A DNA stretch of 64,000 bases from Bin5 sp963662575 (GTDB taxonomy: Bacteria > Chloroflexota > Anaerolineae > Caldilineales > Caldilineaceae): contig OY759723.1 in NCBI GenBank assembly GCA_963662575.1, positions 1 through 64,000 of the forward strand, read 5' to 3'. Of this stretch, positions 35,284 to 44,807 are shown one piece after another. The stretch's first letter is position 1, and the number at the start of each line of letters is the position of its first letter. The notes below the pieces were generated by a model. The model saw only the letters and a program-made list of their open reading frames with translations, was not told the origin of the DNA and searched no databases. The position numbers and the translations under genes are program-made.

Positions 35284-36876
35284 ATGAACGAGCCTCGACC
35301 AGAAGGCGGCACGCCGATTGACATCGGCTCCCGCCTTGAATTGATGGTAGACGAATTTCTTATCGCGCGGTTGAGCGGAGGTGCGGTATTGCGTCTCAAT
35401 CAACCTGTGCCCCGCGAGGCGGTGCTGGTGACCAACAGGCCGTGGGAGGGGAACTCTTGTACATCTTTCGCGATCTTCCAAGACGACGAAATTTGCCGAA
35501 TGTATTACCTCGGTCGCCATTTCGTTACTACGGAGACGGGGCTGGATGAGGCCCCGCACCCGGACTTTGTCTGCTATGCCGAAAGCAGCGATGGAATAAA
35601 TTGGGAAAGGCCTGAGCTTGGGCTAGTCGAGTTTGATGGATCGAGCAGGAACAATATCATCCTGAGCAGCGAGGACGACGCCCGTCCGGTGCGCGCGTTT
35701 GCGCCGTTCAAGGACGCGAATCCTGCTGCGGAAGCTGATGCCCGCTACAAGGCATGGGCTGTGCGGATTCCGCGCCTCGATGGTTCTGCGCCACGTCCGG
35801 GACACGGCGCGGAAGTGCCGGATGGGCTGCATCCGCTGAAATCGGCCGACGGGATCCATTGGACGGCGATGAGCGACGGGCCGGTCATTGCCGATGGCCT
35901 GCTCGACTCGCAGAACCTGGCTTTTTGGGATACGGAGCGCGGGGAGTACCGCGACTACCACCGCAACGAATTTCGCATCGCGAAGACGGGAGAGGAACCG
36001 TACGGCGCGCATGTGCGGCCGGGCGAAATGGGAGCGGGCGTGCGGGGCTCCCGTTACGGCCGCGATCTGCGGACGGCGACTTCGAGCGACTTTATCAACT
36101 GGAGCGAGCCGGACTATGTGGACTACGCGCAGGGGCGCACCGACGAGATATACAATAACGCTATCTTGCCCTATTTCCGTGCCCCGCACATTTTCGTGGG
36201 GCTGCCGACGCGATACGTTGACCCTGGCTGGTCTGAAGCTGTAGAAGATCTGCCCGAAGTGGAAGAGCGCCGCTTGCGGGCTGGTGTGAGTGAACGCTAC
36301 GGCAGTGCTCTGACCGACGTCATGTTCATGAGCAGCCGCGACGGCCGCACGTTCAACCAGTGGCCGGAGTCGTTCATCCGGCCGGGTCTGCGGCCAGAGG
36401 ACAACTGGGTCTATGGCGACGGCTTTGGCAGCTGGGGCATTGTGACAACGCCCTCTCTGTTTGAAGGCGCGCCGGATGAACTGTCGATCTACGTTTCGGA
36501 GGGGTACTGGCGAGGTGAGAGTATGAACTTGCGGCGCTACACGCTGCGGGTCGATGGCTTCGCGTCGGTACAGGCGCCTCTTAGCGGAGGCGAGTTGGTT
36601 ACGAAGCCGCTGAATTTTTCGGGCAGCCGTTTGCAAGTCAACTTCTCTGCCTCAGCCGCGGGCAGCGTTCGGGTCGAACTGTTGCGGGACCAGATGGACA
36701 CACCGGTTGAAGGGTTCAGCCTCGATGACTGCATCGAATTGCTGGGCGACGACCTTGAACGTGTTGTGCGCTGGAGCGGCGGTTCCGACCTGAGCTATTT
36801 GGAGGGAGTGCCCATCCGCCTGCGCTTCGTACTACGTGACGCAGATCTCTTCGCGTTTCAATTCGTAACGGTCTGA
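35284..36876 (+). CDS. Beta-propeller glycosidase-like protein, paralogue 1
   Basis: Protein of 530 residues from the ATG at 35284 (GGAAGGA nine bases upstream; the frame is open from 35266). It opens with IDIGSRLELMVDEFLIARLSGG, then repeats of five-bladed-propeller type (FCMYY-like RMYYLGRHF, CYAESSDGINWERP, YKAWAVR, SADGIHWTAMSDG, NLAFWDTERGEYRDYHR, SRYGRDLRTATSSDFINW). A C-terminal beta domain (SGGELVTKPLNFSG, LQVNFSASAAGSVRVELL) follows. Such DGIxW repeats mark the GH32/43/117-type propeller fold; catalytic carboxylates cannot be fixed by eye. No signal peptide. Two close paralogues are in the window (36903-38492 and 42775-44328). Confidence 0.75.
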   Translation: MNEPRPEGGTPIDIGSRLELMVDEFLIARLSGGAVLRLNQPVPREAVLVTNRPWEGNSCTSFAIFQDDEICRMYYLGRHFVTTETGLDEAPHPDFVCYAESSDGINWERPELGLVEFDGSSRNNIILSSEDDARPVRAFAPFKDANPAAEADARYKAWAVRIPRLDGSAPRPGHGAEVPDGLHPLKSADGIHWTAMSDGPVIADGLLDSQNLAFWDTERGEYRDYHRNEFRIAKTGEEPYGAHVRPGEMGAGVRGSRYGRDLRTATSSDFINWSEPDYVDYAQGRTDEIYNNAILPYFRAPHIFVGLPTRYVDPGWSEAVEDLPEVEERRLRAGVSERYGSALTDVMFMSSRDGRTFNQWPESFIRPGLRPEDNWVYGDGFGSWGIVTTPSLFEGAPDELSIYVSEGYWRGESMNLRRYTLRVDGFASVQAPLSGGELVTKPLNFSGSRLQVNFSASAAGSVRVELLRDQMDTPVEGFSLDDCIELLGDDLERVVRWSGGSDLSYLEGVPIRLRFVLRDADLFAFQFVTV

Positions 36877-36902
36877 CCTATCATGAATGAAACGGATTGA
36901 CT

Positions 36903-38492
36903 ATGACTCTTTTGCATGAAGGCTCGGTCCCAATTGACATTGGTTCCCGCCTGGAGCTGATGGTGGATGATAATTTGGTGGGCCGGTTAGGCGGTGGGGC
37001 GCAACGCCGCTTGAACAGGCCGGTTCCCCAGGATATTGCGCTGCAGCTGGACGCGCCCTGGGAGGGCAATGCCTGCGGGGGCTTTACCGTCTTTGAGGAT
37101 GACGGGCGCTATCGTATGTATTACAGAGGACAGAATTTCGAGTACGACAGCAGTGGGCTGAGCTCTCCGCGCGGCAAGTACGTTTGCTATGCAGAGAGCG
37201 CCGACGGAATCCACTGGGAGAAAACGGCGTTGGGCCTGGTCGAGTTTGAAGGCTCCAGGAAGAACAACATCATCATGGATGGGGAGCACTTGCTGAACGG
37301 CATGTTCGCTCCGTTCAAAGACGGGAATCCAGCCTGCGCGGCTGACGCTCGTTACAAATCCTTTGCCCTCATGCAGCGGGGAGAGGCGAGAGGGCTGTGG
37401 GCGTACGGGTCGGCGGACGGCTTTGACTGGTGGGAGATGAGCGACGGGCCGGTCATTACTCAGGGGCTGCTGGATACCCAAAATCTGGCGTTTTGGGACG
37501 GGGCGCGCGGCGAGTACCGGGCCTACCATCGCAACGAGTTCCGGCTGCCACAGACGGGCGAGGAGCCATACAGTTCTCACCCTGTTCAGACGGGTGCAAA
37601 TGGCCTAAAGGCGGCATCGGACAAGTCTCCGAACGGTGGCAGGCAGCAGGACGGGGACCGGTTGCGCGGGTCCCGCTATGGGCGCGATATTCTAACAGCT
37701 ACCTCTTCCGATTTTCTTCAGTGGACGCCATCGGATTATGTCAGTTATGGCGAGGGCCGACCTGACGAGCTTTACACTAATCAGGTCACCCCTTACTACC
37801 GGGCGCCGCATCTGTTTCTGGGCTTTCCGACCCGGTATGTCGAACGTCCGTGGTCGGAGGCGCTGGAGGCGTTGCCGGAGTTGGAGCATCGCCGCATGCG
37901 CGCCCGGATCAGCGAACGCTACGGCGCGGCTGTGACCGACGGCATGTTTATGAGCAGTCGTGATGGCTACAACTTCAGTTTGTGGCCGGAATCCTTTATC
38001 CGGCCTGGTCTGCGGCCGCGCGACAATTGGACCTATGGGGACAATTTTCAGAACTGGGGGATCGTGACGACGCCTTCAGCGATGGCCGGCGCGCCAGATG
38101 AGCTCTCGTTTTATGTGCGGGAAGGGTACTGGCGAGACGGGGCAAGTATATTGCGGCGCTACACGCTGCGCGTGGATGGTTTCGCTTCGGTGCAGGCGCC
38201 GCTAAGCGGCGGCGAGTTTGTGACGAAGCCGCTTATATTTTCCGGCCGCGAGTTGGTGCTCAACTTCTCGGCCTCTGCGGCCGGCAGCATCCAGGTGGAG
38301 CTGCTGCGCGATCAGATGAACACGCCTGTCGAAGGGTTCAGTCTTGAGGAGTGTGTTGAGGTGTTGGGCGACGAACTGGAGCGGGTGGTGCGTTGGAAGG
38401 ATGGCCGGGAGCTGGGCGGTCTGTCCGGAACGCCGATGCGGTTGCGATTTGTGCTGAGAGATGCAGATCTCTTTTCCTTCCGTTTTCGCTAG
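36903..38492 (+). CDS. Beta-propeller glycosidase-like protein, paralogue 2
   Basis: Protein of 529 residues, tandem paralogue of the preceding gene, separated by 26 bases. The start at 36903 is chosen because it matches the other paralogues: about ten residues before IDIGSRLELMVDDNLVG. It shares RMYYRGQNF, CYAESADGIHWEKT, NLAFWDGARGEYRAYHR and the C-terminal domain SGGEFVTKPLIFSGRELVLNF. An insertion not found in paralogue 1 (about residues 225-255, TGANGLKAASDKSPNGGRQQ) lies in a loop. Probably acts on the same class of glycan with different specificity. Cytoplasmic by absence of a signal peptide. Confidence 0.75.
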   Translation: MTLLHEGSVPIDIGSRLELMVDDNLVGRLGGGAQRRLNRPVPQDIALQLDAPWEGNACGGFTVFEDDGRYRMYYRGQNFEYDSSGLSSPRGKYVCYAESADGIHWEKTALGLVEFEGSRKNNIIMDGEHLLNGMFAPFKDGNPACAADARYKSFALMQRGEARGLWAYGSADGFDWWEMSDGPVITQGLLDTQNLAFWDGARGEYRAYHRNEFRLPQTGEEPYSSHPVQTGANGLKAASDKSPNGGRQQDGDRLRGSRYGRDILTATSSDFLQWTPSDYVSYGEGRPDELYTNQVTPYYRAPHLFLGFPTRYVERPWSEALEALPELEHRRMRARISERYGAAVTDGMFMSSRDGYNFSLWPESFIRPGLRPRDNWTYGDNFQNWGIVTTPSAMAGAPDELSFYVREGYWRDGASILRRYTLRVDGFASVQAPLSGGEFVTKPLIFSGRELVLNFSASAAGSIQVELLRDQMNTPVEGFSLEECVEVLGDELERVVRWKDGRELGGLSGTPMRLRFVLRDADLFSFRFR

Positions 38493-38535
38493 CTAACAGT
38501 AGGCAGTTTCATTTGACACCAGGGAGTGGCGTACA

Positions 38536-39672
38536 GTGAGAATTACAGCCATCGAGACGATCGCACTGGCCGATCCGGGTAAAGCGTGGGAGACGGTGGT
38601 TCGTGTGCATACAGACGAGGGCATCAGCGGCATCGGACAGGCGGAGTCGCCGTCGCTTGTAATCGACGCCATTATTCGCTGTGACGGCGGGCTGGAGGAG
38701 TTGTTGCGCGGGGAGGACCCGTTGCAGGTTGAGCGTCTGTGGCAGAAGATGTATGCCGCCACGGGGCTGTTTGGACGCCGGGGCGTCACGATTGCCGCGA
38801 TCGGCGCGGTGGAGACGGCGCTGTGGGACATTGCGGGTCAGGCGCTGGGCAAGCCGGTCTGTGAACTGATATGGCAGGCATGCTGCACTGTGACAGAGTC
38901 GAGCGAAATAAAGGAAAAGGTGAGACCGTACGCAACGGTCTACCCGCCGGGAGAGGATGTTGGCGAGATCGTCGAACGTTTCACGCTTGCAAAGGAGCGC
39001 GGCTTTCGGGCGATGAAACTGGAAGAGTGGCCGGGGGGATTTTCGCATGTCAGTATACAGCGGGATGTGGAGGTCGTGCGTACGGCACGCGAGACAATAG
39101 GTGAAGAGCGCGATCTGTTGATCGACGTGCAGAACCGTTGGTCTGAGGTGGGGCAGGCGCTCGATTCGATCCGGGCGATTGCTGAGTTCAGACCTTTCTT
39201 TGTCGAGGCGCCCCTGCCGGCTGACAACCTTGCCGGTCTGGCCCGGCTGGCAGATGCTGTGGACACACGCATCGCGGTTGGAGACTGGGGGTTTACGACG
39301 CGGTTCGAATTCGAGGAGATCATGGAGAAAGGGCGGGTGGACGTGGTGCAGCCCAGTTCGGTCCGCTCCGGCGGCATGCGGGAAATTACTCGTATCGCCG
39401 AGGCTGCCTATCGTCGCGGCCTGATATGCGTGCCTCATGCCTGGTGCCATATGGTGGGGGTGGCGGCGGAGATCCATCTGGCGGCCGTGCTACCGAATAT
39501 GCCCTACTTCGAGATGCCAATCGCCTTTCCGGATTCGCCGATTATATCGGAGTTGCTCGTGCCCGCGGTGGAATTAGACGATGACGGCCTGATCGAGGTC
39601 CCCAAGCGGCCGGGGTTGGGGTTTGCCCTGAATGAGGATGTGGTGGAGAGGTTTCGGGTGGCGCCGCATTGA
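38536..39672 (+). CDS. Enolase-superfamily (mandelate racemase/muconate lactonizing-like) enzyme
   Basis: Protein of 378 residues starting at a GTG (GGGAG upstream), with the N-terminal capping domain and C-terminal TIM barrel of the enolase superfamily. These enzymes abstract a proton alpha to a carboxylate, commonly dehydrating sugar acids. Likely metal ligands are Asp197 (LLIDVQNRW), Glu224 (FFVEAPLP) and Asp250 (IAVGDWG). Lys161 (RAMKLEEW) and His301 (VPHAWCHMVG) are candidate acid/base residues, as in the mandelate racemase subgroup (galactonate/gluconate-type dehydratases). The actual acid sugar is not predictable here. Neighbours (propeller glycosidases, ThDP enzyme, Gfo/Idh) support a sugar-acid pathway. 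Confidence 0.85.
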   Translation: MRITAIETIALADPGKAWETVVRVHTDEGISGIGQAESPSLVIDAIIRCDGGLEELLRGEDPLQVERLWQKMYAATGLFGRRGVTIAAIGAVETALWDIAGQALGKPVCELIWQACCTVTESSEIKEKVRPYATVYPPGEDVGEIVERFTLAKERGFRAMKLEEWPGGFSHVSIQRDVEVVRTARETIGEERDLLIDVQNRWSEVGQALDSIRAIAEFRPFFVEAPLPADNLAGLARLADAVDTRIAVGDWGFTTRFEFEEIMEKGRVDVVQPSSVRSGGMREITRIAEAAYRRGLICVPHAWCHMVGVAAEIHLAAVLPNMPYFEMPIAFPDSPIISELLVPAVELDDDGLIEVPKRPGLGFALNEDVVERFRVAPH

Positions 39673-39814
39673 GCGGCTGAATTGTGATAGGGGTAAATTG
39701 CGCGATGGCCTGCGACACTTGTACGCCTGACTAGGGGAATGGCGCGGGCAGTTGATTGAGGTCTTTTCTCTCCTCCTTCCACCACTTTCTTTCATCCCCG
39801 GTGGAGACTAACAG

Positions 39815-41482
39815 ATGACAAGGATGTCGGCAGCACAGGCACTGATCCAGTCGCTGCGGTCACAAGGCGTCGATACGATATTTGGGATAATCTCCAGCCA
39901 CACCATGGAGATTTTCGACGCGCTGTACGACCACCAGGACGCCATCCGCTTTATCAGCGCCCGCCATGAACAGGCAGGGGCGATGATGGCAGACGGGTAC
40001 GCGAGGGTGACGGGCAAACCGGGCGTCTGTCTGACCAGTACCGGGCCGGGCGCGGCCAACTCGATGGGCGGAATCGGGGAGGCATTTGCGGCCTCATCAG
40101 CGGTTCTGACGATTACGAGTTCGGCCGAAGAGCAGCTGTACGAGCGCGGCCTGGGCACTATGCACGAGACGAAGGACCAGCTGGGGATGCTCTCGACGGT
40201 GACCCAGCGCAGTGTCCATATCAGCCGACCGCAGGAGACTCCTGAACAGGTACTGGAGGCGTTTGAGCGGTTCCACAGCCGGCGCCCGCGGCCGATTGCG
40301 ATTGAGATCCCGGCAGACATTCAAGGTCAGGAAGCGGACATGACGATTCCGGCGCCTGTTCGGGTTGCGACGCCGGCGGCAAATCCGGCCGCAGTAGAGG
40401 CGGCTGCGGCCATTTTGCTGGCAAGCGGACGGGTGGGCGTGCTGGCGGGGACGGGTGTACATCGCTCAGGGGCGGCGCGTGCGCTTACGCGCCTGGTGGA
40501 GCTTCTTGGCGTGCCCGTGTTCACGACGGCCAACGGCAAGGGCGCGATAGCGGAAGATCACCCGCTGAGCCTGGGCATGTATGGCGGCGAGTCAAATTTC
40601 CCTCCTGGGGGGCTTGAAGACCCGCGCCAGACGTTTGCCAATAGCCTCGATGTACTTCTGGTGGTAGGCTCCAGCCTTTCTTATTTCAGAGCAAAGTTGC
40701 AAGGCCTTCGCCAGCCACCCAAATTGATTCATCTGGACATTGACTCCGAGCCGATCGGCATGTTGTATTCTGCGGCGGTGAGACTGATCGGCGACGCGAG
40801 AACAGTGCTGGAGCAGCTCAGTGGGACGCTGGCGGACAAGATGGGTCCTGGCGACGCTGCTGAAAGAAAAGAGTCAGGATTCGCCGGCGAGATCGGGGAG
40901 GTCAGGGCCAGGATCAGGGAGTACAAGCGGCAGACGATGCCCAACGAGACGAAGACCATGGAGGCTATCCGGGCGACGGCGGCCAGGGACGCTATCTTTG
41001 TCGGCGACGTCGGCGTATGCAATCACCGCGGGGCCAACTACTGTCTCGACATATATGAGCAGCGGACCTACATGATACCTGCATGGGGCGGGCTGGGGTT
41101 TGGCTTGCCGGCCGCGGCCGGCGCGAAGGCGGGTATGCCTGATCGACAGGTTATATGTATCACCGGCGACGGCGGATTCCAGTTCAATATCCAGGAACTG
41201 GGCAGTTGCGTTCAGTATGGGCTGCGGCCAGTCGTCCTCGTTTTCAATGACGATGCCTGGGGGCTGCTGCGCTACTATCAGAAGAACCGAGGCGGAGGGC
41301 GCTACATTGCCAGTGACCTGCGTAATCCGGATTTCAGGAGATTGGCTGAGACCTACGGGGCTCGCGGTGAGCAGGTCACCTCGCTGCCGGAGTTGGTTCA
41401 GGCATTGGAGCGGGCGCTGGAGGCCGAGACGATTACGGTGATAGACGTAAAGACGCCTGACGGTTTTGCCAACTTCAGTTAG
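39815..41482 (+). CDS. Thiamine-diphosphate-dependent enzyme, acetolactate synthase-like
   Basis: Protein of 555 residues with the three-domain layout of the POX/IlvB family: N-terminal PYR domain with the catalytic Glu52 (ARHEQAGAMMADGYARVTG) and TSTGPGAAN, central domain (VGVLAGTGVHRSG, DVLLVVGSSLS), and C-terminal PP domain with the ThDP-Mg motif GDGGFQFNIQELGSCVQYG...VFNDDAWG. Family members include acetolactate synthase, benzoylformate decarboxylase and sulfoacetaldehyde acetyltransferase. It lies in a sugar-catabolic cluster, so decarboxylation or lysis of a 2-keto acid produced by the upstream enolase-superfamily enzyme is a reasonable inference. No regulatory subunit gene is nearby, arguing against biosynthetic IlvB. 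Confidence 0.85.
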   Translation: MTRMSAAQALIQSLRSQGVDTIFGIISSHTMEIFDALYDHQDAIRFISARHEQAGAMMADGYARVTGKPGVCLTSTGPGAANSMGGIGEAFAASSAVLTITSSAEEQLYERGLGTMHETKDQLGMLSTVTQRSVHISRPQETPEQVLEAFERFHSRRPRPIAIEIPADIQGQEADMTIPAPVRVATPAANPAAVEAAAAILLASGRVGVLAGTGVHRSGAARALTRLVELLGVPVFTTANGKGAIAEDHPLSLGMYGGESNFPPGGLEDPRQTFANSLDVLLVVGSSLSYFRAKLQGLRQPPKLIHLDIDSEPIGMLYSAAVRLIGDARTVLEQLSGTLADKMGPGDAAERKESGFAGEIGEVRARIREYKRQTMPNETKTMEAIRATAARDAIFVGDVGVCNHRGANYCLDIYEQRTYMIPAWGGLGFGLPAAAGAKAGMPDRQVICITGDGGFQFNIQELGSCVQYGLRPVVLVFNDDAWGLLRYYQKNRGGGRYIASDLRNPDFRRLAETYGARGEQVTSLPELVQALERALEAETITVIDVKTPDGFANFS

Positions 41483-41569
41483 GCCGGTTGCATTGCATCG
41501 GTTTGAATAGAACAACATTTTGGCTTCAGGCCAGGTGCCACTGGGCAGATAGAGGGGGGATAGGGGCAG

Positions 41570-42592
41570 ATGCAAGGGAAACTGACCTGCGGGCTGATCG
41601 GCCTGTCACAGGGCTGGTACGCCGATCTGTTTGCGACGGAACTGCTGGCGATGAAGGATGTCGAGTTGGTTGGTGTCTGCGATCTTGGCAAAAGCCAGGA
41701 GTATGTTCTGGATTGTATCGGCATGAGCGCGGAGGCGTTTGCCGCCAAATTCGAGACTGTCCTCTACCATGATGCCGCCGATATGCTGGAACAGAGTCTC
41801 GATTTCGTGGTTGTGGCGAGTGAAATCGGAGAACATTGCCAGAATAGCTGCCAGGCGTTGGAAGCGGGCGCACATGTTTTTGCATGCAAGCCATTCAGCT
41901 TTATTGCCGACGAGGTGCGCAGGGCGATGCAGGTTGCTAAGAGCAATCAGCGGATAGTTTTGCCGGGCGTCCCTTCACGATTCGAAGACGGCATGATCGA
42001 AGCGGTGCGCCGCGTGCGGGCTGGGGATGTTGGCAGGCCGCTCACGGCGCGGGTTTTTGTCAATCATGCAGCGATGACGAGTCCCCCGTGGCAGCGGGAC
42101 ACGGCCAAGAGCGGTGGGCCGCTGGGCGAGTTTGGCACTTATGGATTCGACATTGTGCGTTGGGTTCTGGGCGAGGAGCCGGAGGAGGTCTTTGCCTATG
42201 GCGAGAACTTTATGCACAAGGGCCAAATCGAAAGTTGGGACAATGTTAAGGCGCTGCTCCGGTTCGACAGCGGTACACTGGGAAGTGTACACATCTGCAC
42301 TTCGATTGGCTGGGAGTACCCGTTCTTCGATCTGGAGGTGGTGGGGGAGAAGGGTTGCCTGCGCACCGACTATCACAACTATCCTGTGGTGACGCACGGC
42401 AAGTCGTCTGCGCAGTTGGCGCCTATCCGTTACGCGCCGATGAACCAGCGGGAGATCGCACACTTTGTGAAAGCTGTGCGAGGTGAGGAGGAACTGCGCG
42501 TGACGCTGGAGGACGCCTATGCGGTGGCGAAGACGATTGAGGCGGTGCAGGAGAGTTTGACTGCGGGCGGGCCGGTCAGAATAGATCTTTGA
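41570..42592 (+). CDS. Gfo/Idh/MocA-family oxidoreductase
   Basis: NAD(P)-dependent dehydrogenase of 340 residues. The Rossmann N-terminus is CGLIGLSQGWYADLFATELLAM, followed by VELVGVCD; the conserved Lys-Pro occurs as CKPFSF (Lys107). The C-terminal domain holds GGPLGEFGTYGFDIVRWVLGEEPEEVFAYG, characteristic of the family. These enzymes oxidise sugar hydroxyls (inositol, glucose-fructose and similar). Last gene of the plus-strand cluster; a ribosome binding site GGGGATAGGGG precedes the ATG. Confidence 0.88.
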   Translation: MQGKLTCGLIGLSQGWYADLFATELLAMKDVELVGVCDLGKSQEYVLDCIGMSAEAFAAKFETVLYHDAADMLEQSLDFVVVASEIGEHCQNSCQALEAGAHVFACKPFSFIADEVRRAMQVAKSNQRIVLPGVPSRFEDGMIEAVRRVRAGDVGRPLTARVFVNHAAMTSPPWQRDTAKSGGPLGEFGTYGFDIVRWVLGEEPEEVFAYGENFMHKGQIESWDNVKALLRFDSGTLGSVHICTSIGWEYPFFDLEVVGEKGCLRTDYHNYPVVTHGKSSAQLAPIRYAPMNQREIAHFVKAVRGEEELRVTLEDAYAVAKTIEAVQESLTAGGPVRIDL

Positions 42593-42774
42593 CCTTTAGT
42601 GGGTGGCGCCTCAACCTGATGCCATGCGCCATTGTCCATGGTTGTCTGCCAGCTTTTTGCAACCATCAACTATCATGATAACGCGGCTGGCGTTCGGCAG
42701 ATCCAGCCTGTACCCAAGCTATTGACTGCTGATGTGGAGAAGGATGGGTGGTCGGGACGAAGTCCGTCTTCGTC

Positions 42775-44328
42775 CTATTCGCTGAAGCGGAACGAGAACA
42801 GATCGGCATCCTTGAGTTCGAACCGCAAGCGCACCGGTATGCCGGCCAGCCGGCTCACGTCGGGTCCGTCTGCCCAGCGTACCACACGCGCCAGATCGTC
42901 CCCCAGCACTTCGACACAGTCGTCGAGCGCAAAGCCTGCGATGGGCGTATCAATCTGATCACGCAGAATCTCAACACGGATGCTGCCCGCGGCCGACGCG
43001 GAAAAGTTGAGCATCAGTCGCCGGCCCGCAAAGATGAGCGCTTTCGTTACGACTTCTCCCCCGCTCAGCGGCGCCTGGATGGAGACAAAACCGTCGATGC
43101 GCAGCGTGTAGCGTCGCAAGTTGAGACTCTCTCCCCGCCAGTAGCCTTCGGTCAGATAGAGTGAGATCTCGTCGGGCGCCCCGTCAATCGCCGATTTGGT
43201 GGTGACAAGGCCCCAATTCGGGTAGTTGTCACCGTACGCCCAGTTGTCCTGTGGCCTCAGCCCCGGCCGAATGAAGGACTCCGGCCAGAGTTTAAAGGTC
43301 TGCCCATCTCTGCTGGACATGAACATACTGTCGGTCAAGGCGCTGCCATTGCGTTCGCTGGTGTCGTTCTCCGACTTGGCGCTGGCGCGACGCCGGCGGT
43401 GCTGCAGTTCGGGAAGGTCTTCTATCGCATCGGACCAGCCGCGGTCGATGTAGCGCGCCGGAAATCCCAGGAAAATATGAGGGGCACGGAAATAGGGTAT
43501 GATCCCGTTGGTGTACAGCTCGTCGGTGAGCCCTTCTGTGTAATTGATGTAGACCGGGTCGCTCCAGTGGATGAAATCCTGTGAAGTCGCGGTGAGGATA
43601 TCGCGTCCATAGCGCGAGCCGCGAGGCATATCTCCACTGCGGCCTCCCACAGTTTTGGCGGAGTAGGGTTGTGCGCCTGTTTCGTGATACAGGCTGCGGT
43701 GGTAGTCGCGGTATTCGCCGCGTAGCGTGTCCCAGAACGCCACGTTGTGCGAATCCAAGAGTCCGTAGGTGATGACGGCTTCGTCGCTCATGGGCGTCCA
43801 GTGGATGCCATCGGGTGACGACAATGGGTGGAGCCCGCGCGGATCGTAGCTGACTGTCCAGGCTTTGTATTTTGCGTCCGGCGCGGCATTCGGGTTGGCA
43901 TCCTTGAAGGGCGCGAACTCGGCAACTGGGAAGCGGCTTTCCTGCTTGTCAAGAATGATGTTGTTCTTTTTTGAACCGTTGAATTCGACCAGCCCAAGCT
44001 CCGGCTTTATCCACTGGATGCCGTCTGTGCTTTCGGCGTAGCAGACAACTGCCGGATGAGATATTTCCTGCGTGGTTTCAGTTGTAACATAATGGCTGCC
44101 GCGGTAGTACATGCGGTACAAGCCACCGTCCTCGAAAACCGTAAAATAGAGGCAGGTGTTGCCCTCCCAGGGCGTGTCTGTGATCAGCACCACTTCGCGC
44201 GGGGTGGGTCGGTTGAGACGCTGCACGGCGCCACCGCTCAAACGAGCGACTAGATAATCATCGATCATCAACTCCAGTCGTGAGCCGATATTGATCGGGG
44301 GGTTGCCCGTGGACTGACAAGTTGCCAT
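42775..44328 (-). CDS. Beta-propeller glycosidase-like protein, paralogue 3
   Basis: Third paralogue, 517 residues from the ATG at 44328, convergent with the cluster. The frame is open to an ATG at 44352, but the chosen start puts about 11 residues before INIGSRLELMIDDYLVARLSGG, as in the other two paralogues. It shares RMYYRGSHYVTTETTQ, CYAESTDGIQWIKPELGLVEF, SPDGIHWTPMSDEAVITYGLL, SRYGRDILTATSQDFIHW and the C-terminal SGGEVVTKALIFAGRRLMLNF. It has its own upstream region facing the decayed racemase gene. Same inferred role as paralogues 1 and 2. Confidence 0.75.
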   Translation of the reverse strand: MATCQSTGNPPINIGSRLELMIDDYLVARLSGGAVQRLNRPTPREVVLITDTPWEGNTCLYFTVFEDGGLYRMYYRGSHYVTTETTQEISHPAVVCYAESTDGIQWIKPELGLVEFNGSKKNNIILDKQESRFPVAEFAPFKDANPNAAPDAKYKAWTVSYDPRGLHPLSSPDGIHWTPMSDEAVITYGLLDSHNVAFWDTLRGEYRDYHRSLYHETGAQPYSAKTVGGRSGDMPRGSRYGRDILTATSQDFIHWSDPVYINYTEGLTDELYTNGIIPYFRAPHIFLGFPARYIDRGWSDAIEDLPELQHRRRRASAKSENDTSERNGSALTDSMFMSSRDGQTFKLWPESFIRPGLRPQDNWAYGDNYPNWGLVTTKSAIDGAPDEISLYLTEGYWRGESLNLRRYTLRIDGFVSIQAPLSGGEVVTKALIFAGRRLMLNFSASAAGSIRVEILRDQIDTPIAGFALDDCVEVLGDDLARVVRWADGPDVSRLAGIPVRLRFELKDADLFSFRFSE

Positions 44329-44429
44329 GTGTGTTGTTGTCCCCTTTGTCATTCTGCGCCGAAACCGCGACCTGGGGCATTGTCTTCAAGGCCGGGCAAT
44401 TGAACCACATCAATTGGCTGCACGCTGAA

Positions 44430-44807
44430 TCAATAGTTCGCCAACAGGACGCCGCGTCCGCGTACCGGCGCCTTCACTCCGGCCAGGCGAAGCGCAGACC
44501 TGATGCTAACCGCCGGCGCGCTCACCACCGGTTTTCCCAAGTCGTGTTCCAGGGGCTCGACAATTGTGGCAGTGCGGATGCCACTGCAGACTTATGACAC
44601 GCAATCGGCCTCCGATGAGTCTGCGGCACGTGCCAGGTCTTACCACACTGAGGGTGATGTATTGCCTATTTGCCACTCAGTTTCCATCTATGCGCTTTGG
44701 CTGCTTGTTACCTTGAAGCCGTGTCCTTCGAGGACTTTCTCCAGGAGCCGCGTCAGTTCTGCGGGGTAAGGGGCGGCCACGGCCAAACGCTGTGAATAGC
44801 AATGCAT
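44430..44807 (-). pseudogene. Decayed Asp/Glu racemase / arylmalonate decarboxylase-type gene
   Basis: Remnant of a maleate isomerase/arylmalonate decarboxylase-family gene. An upstream fragment (44807-44688) reads QRLAVAAPYPAELTRLLEKV, then VLEGHGFKVT, and ends in a stop. After loss of about 50-100 codons, a second fragment reads LARAADSSEADCV, SCSGIRTATIVEPLE and HDLGKPVVSAPAV, ending at 44430 in LLANY. The conserved Cys motif SCSGIRT and LGKPVVS are typical of the family. Two compensating one-base indels around an in-frame stop (near 44587-44595) and the internal deletion show it is dead. Not recognised as any intact frame. Confidence 0.75.
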
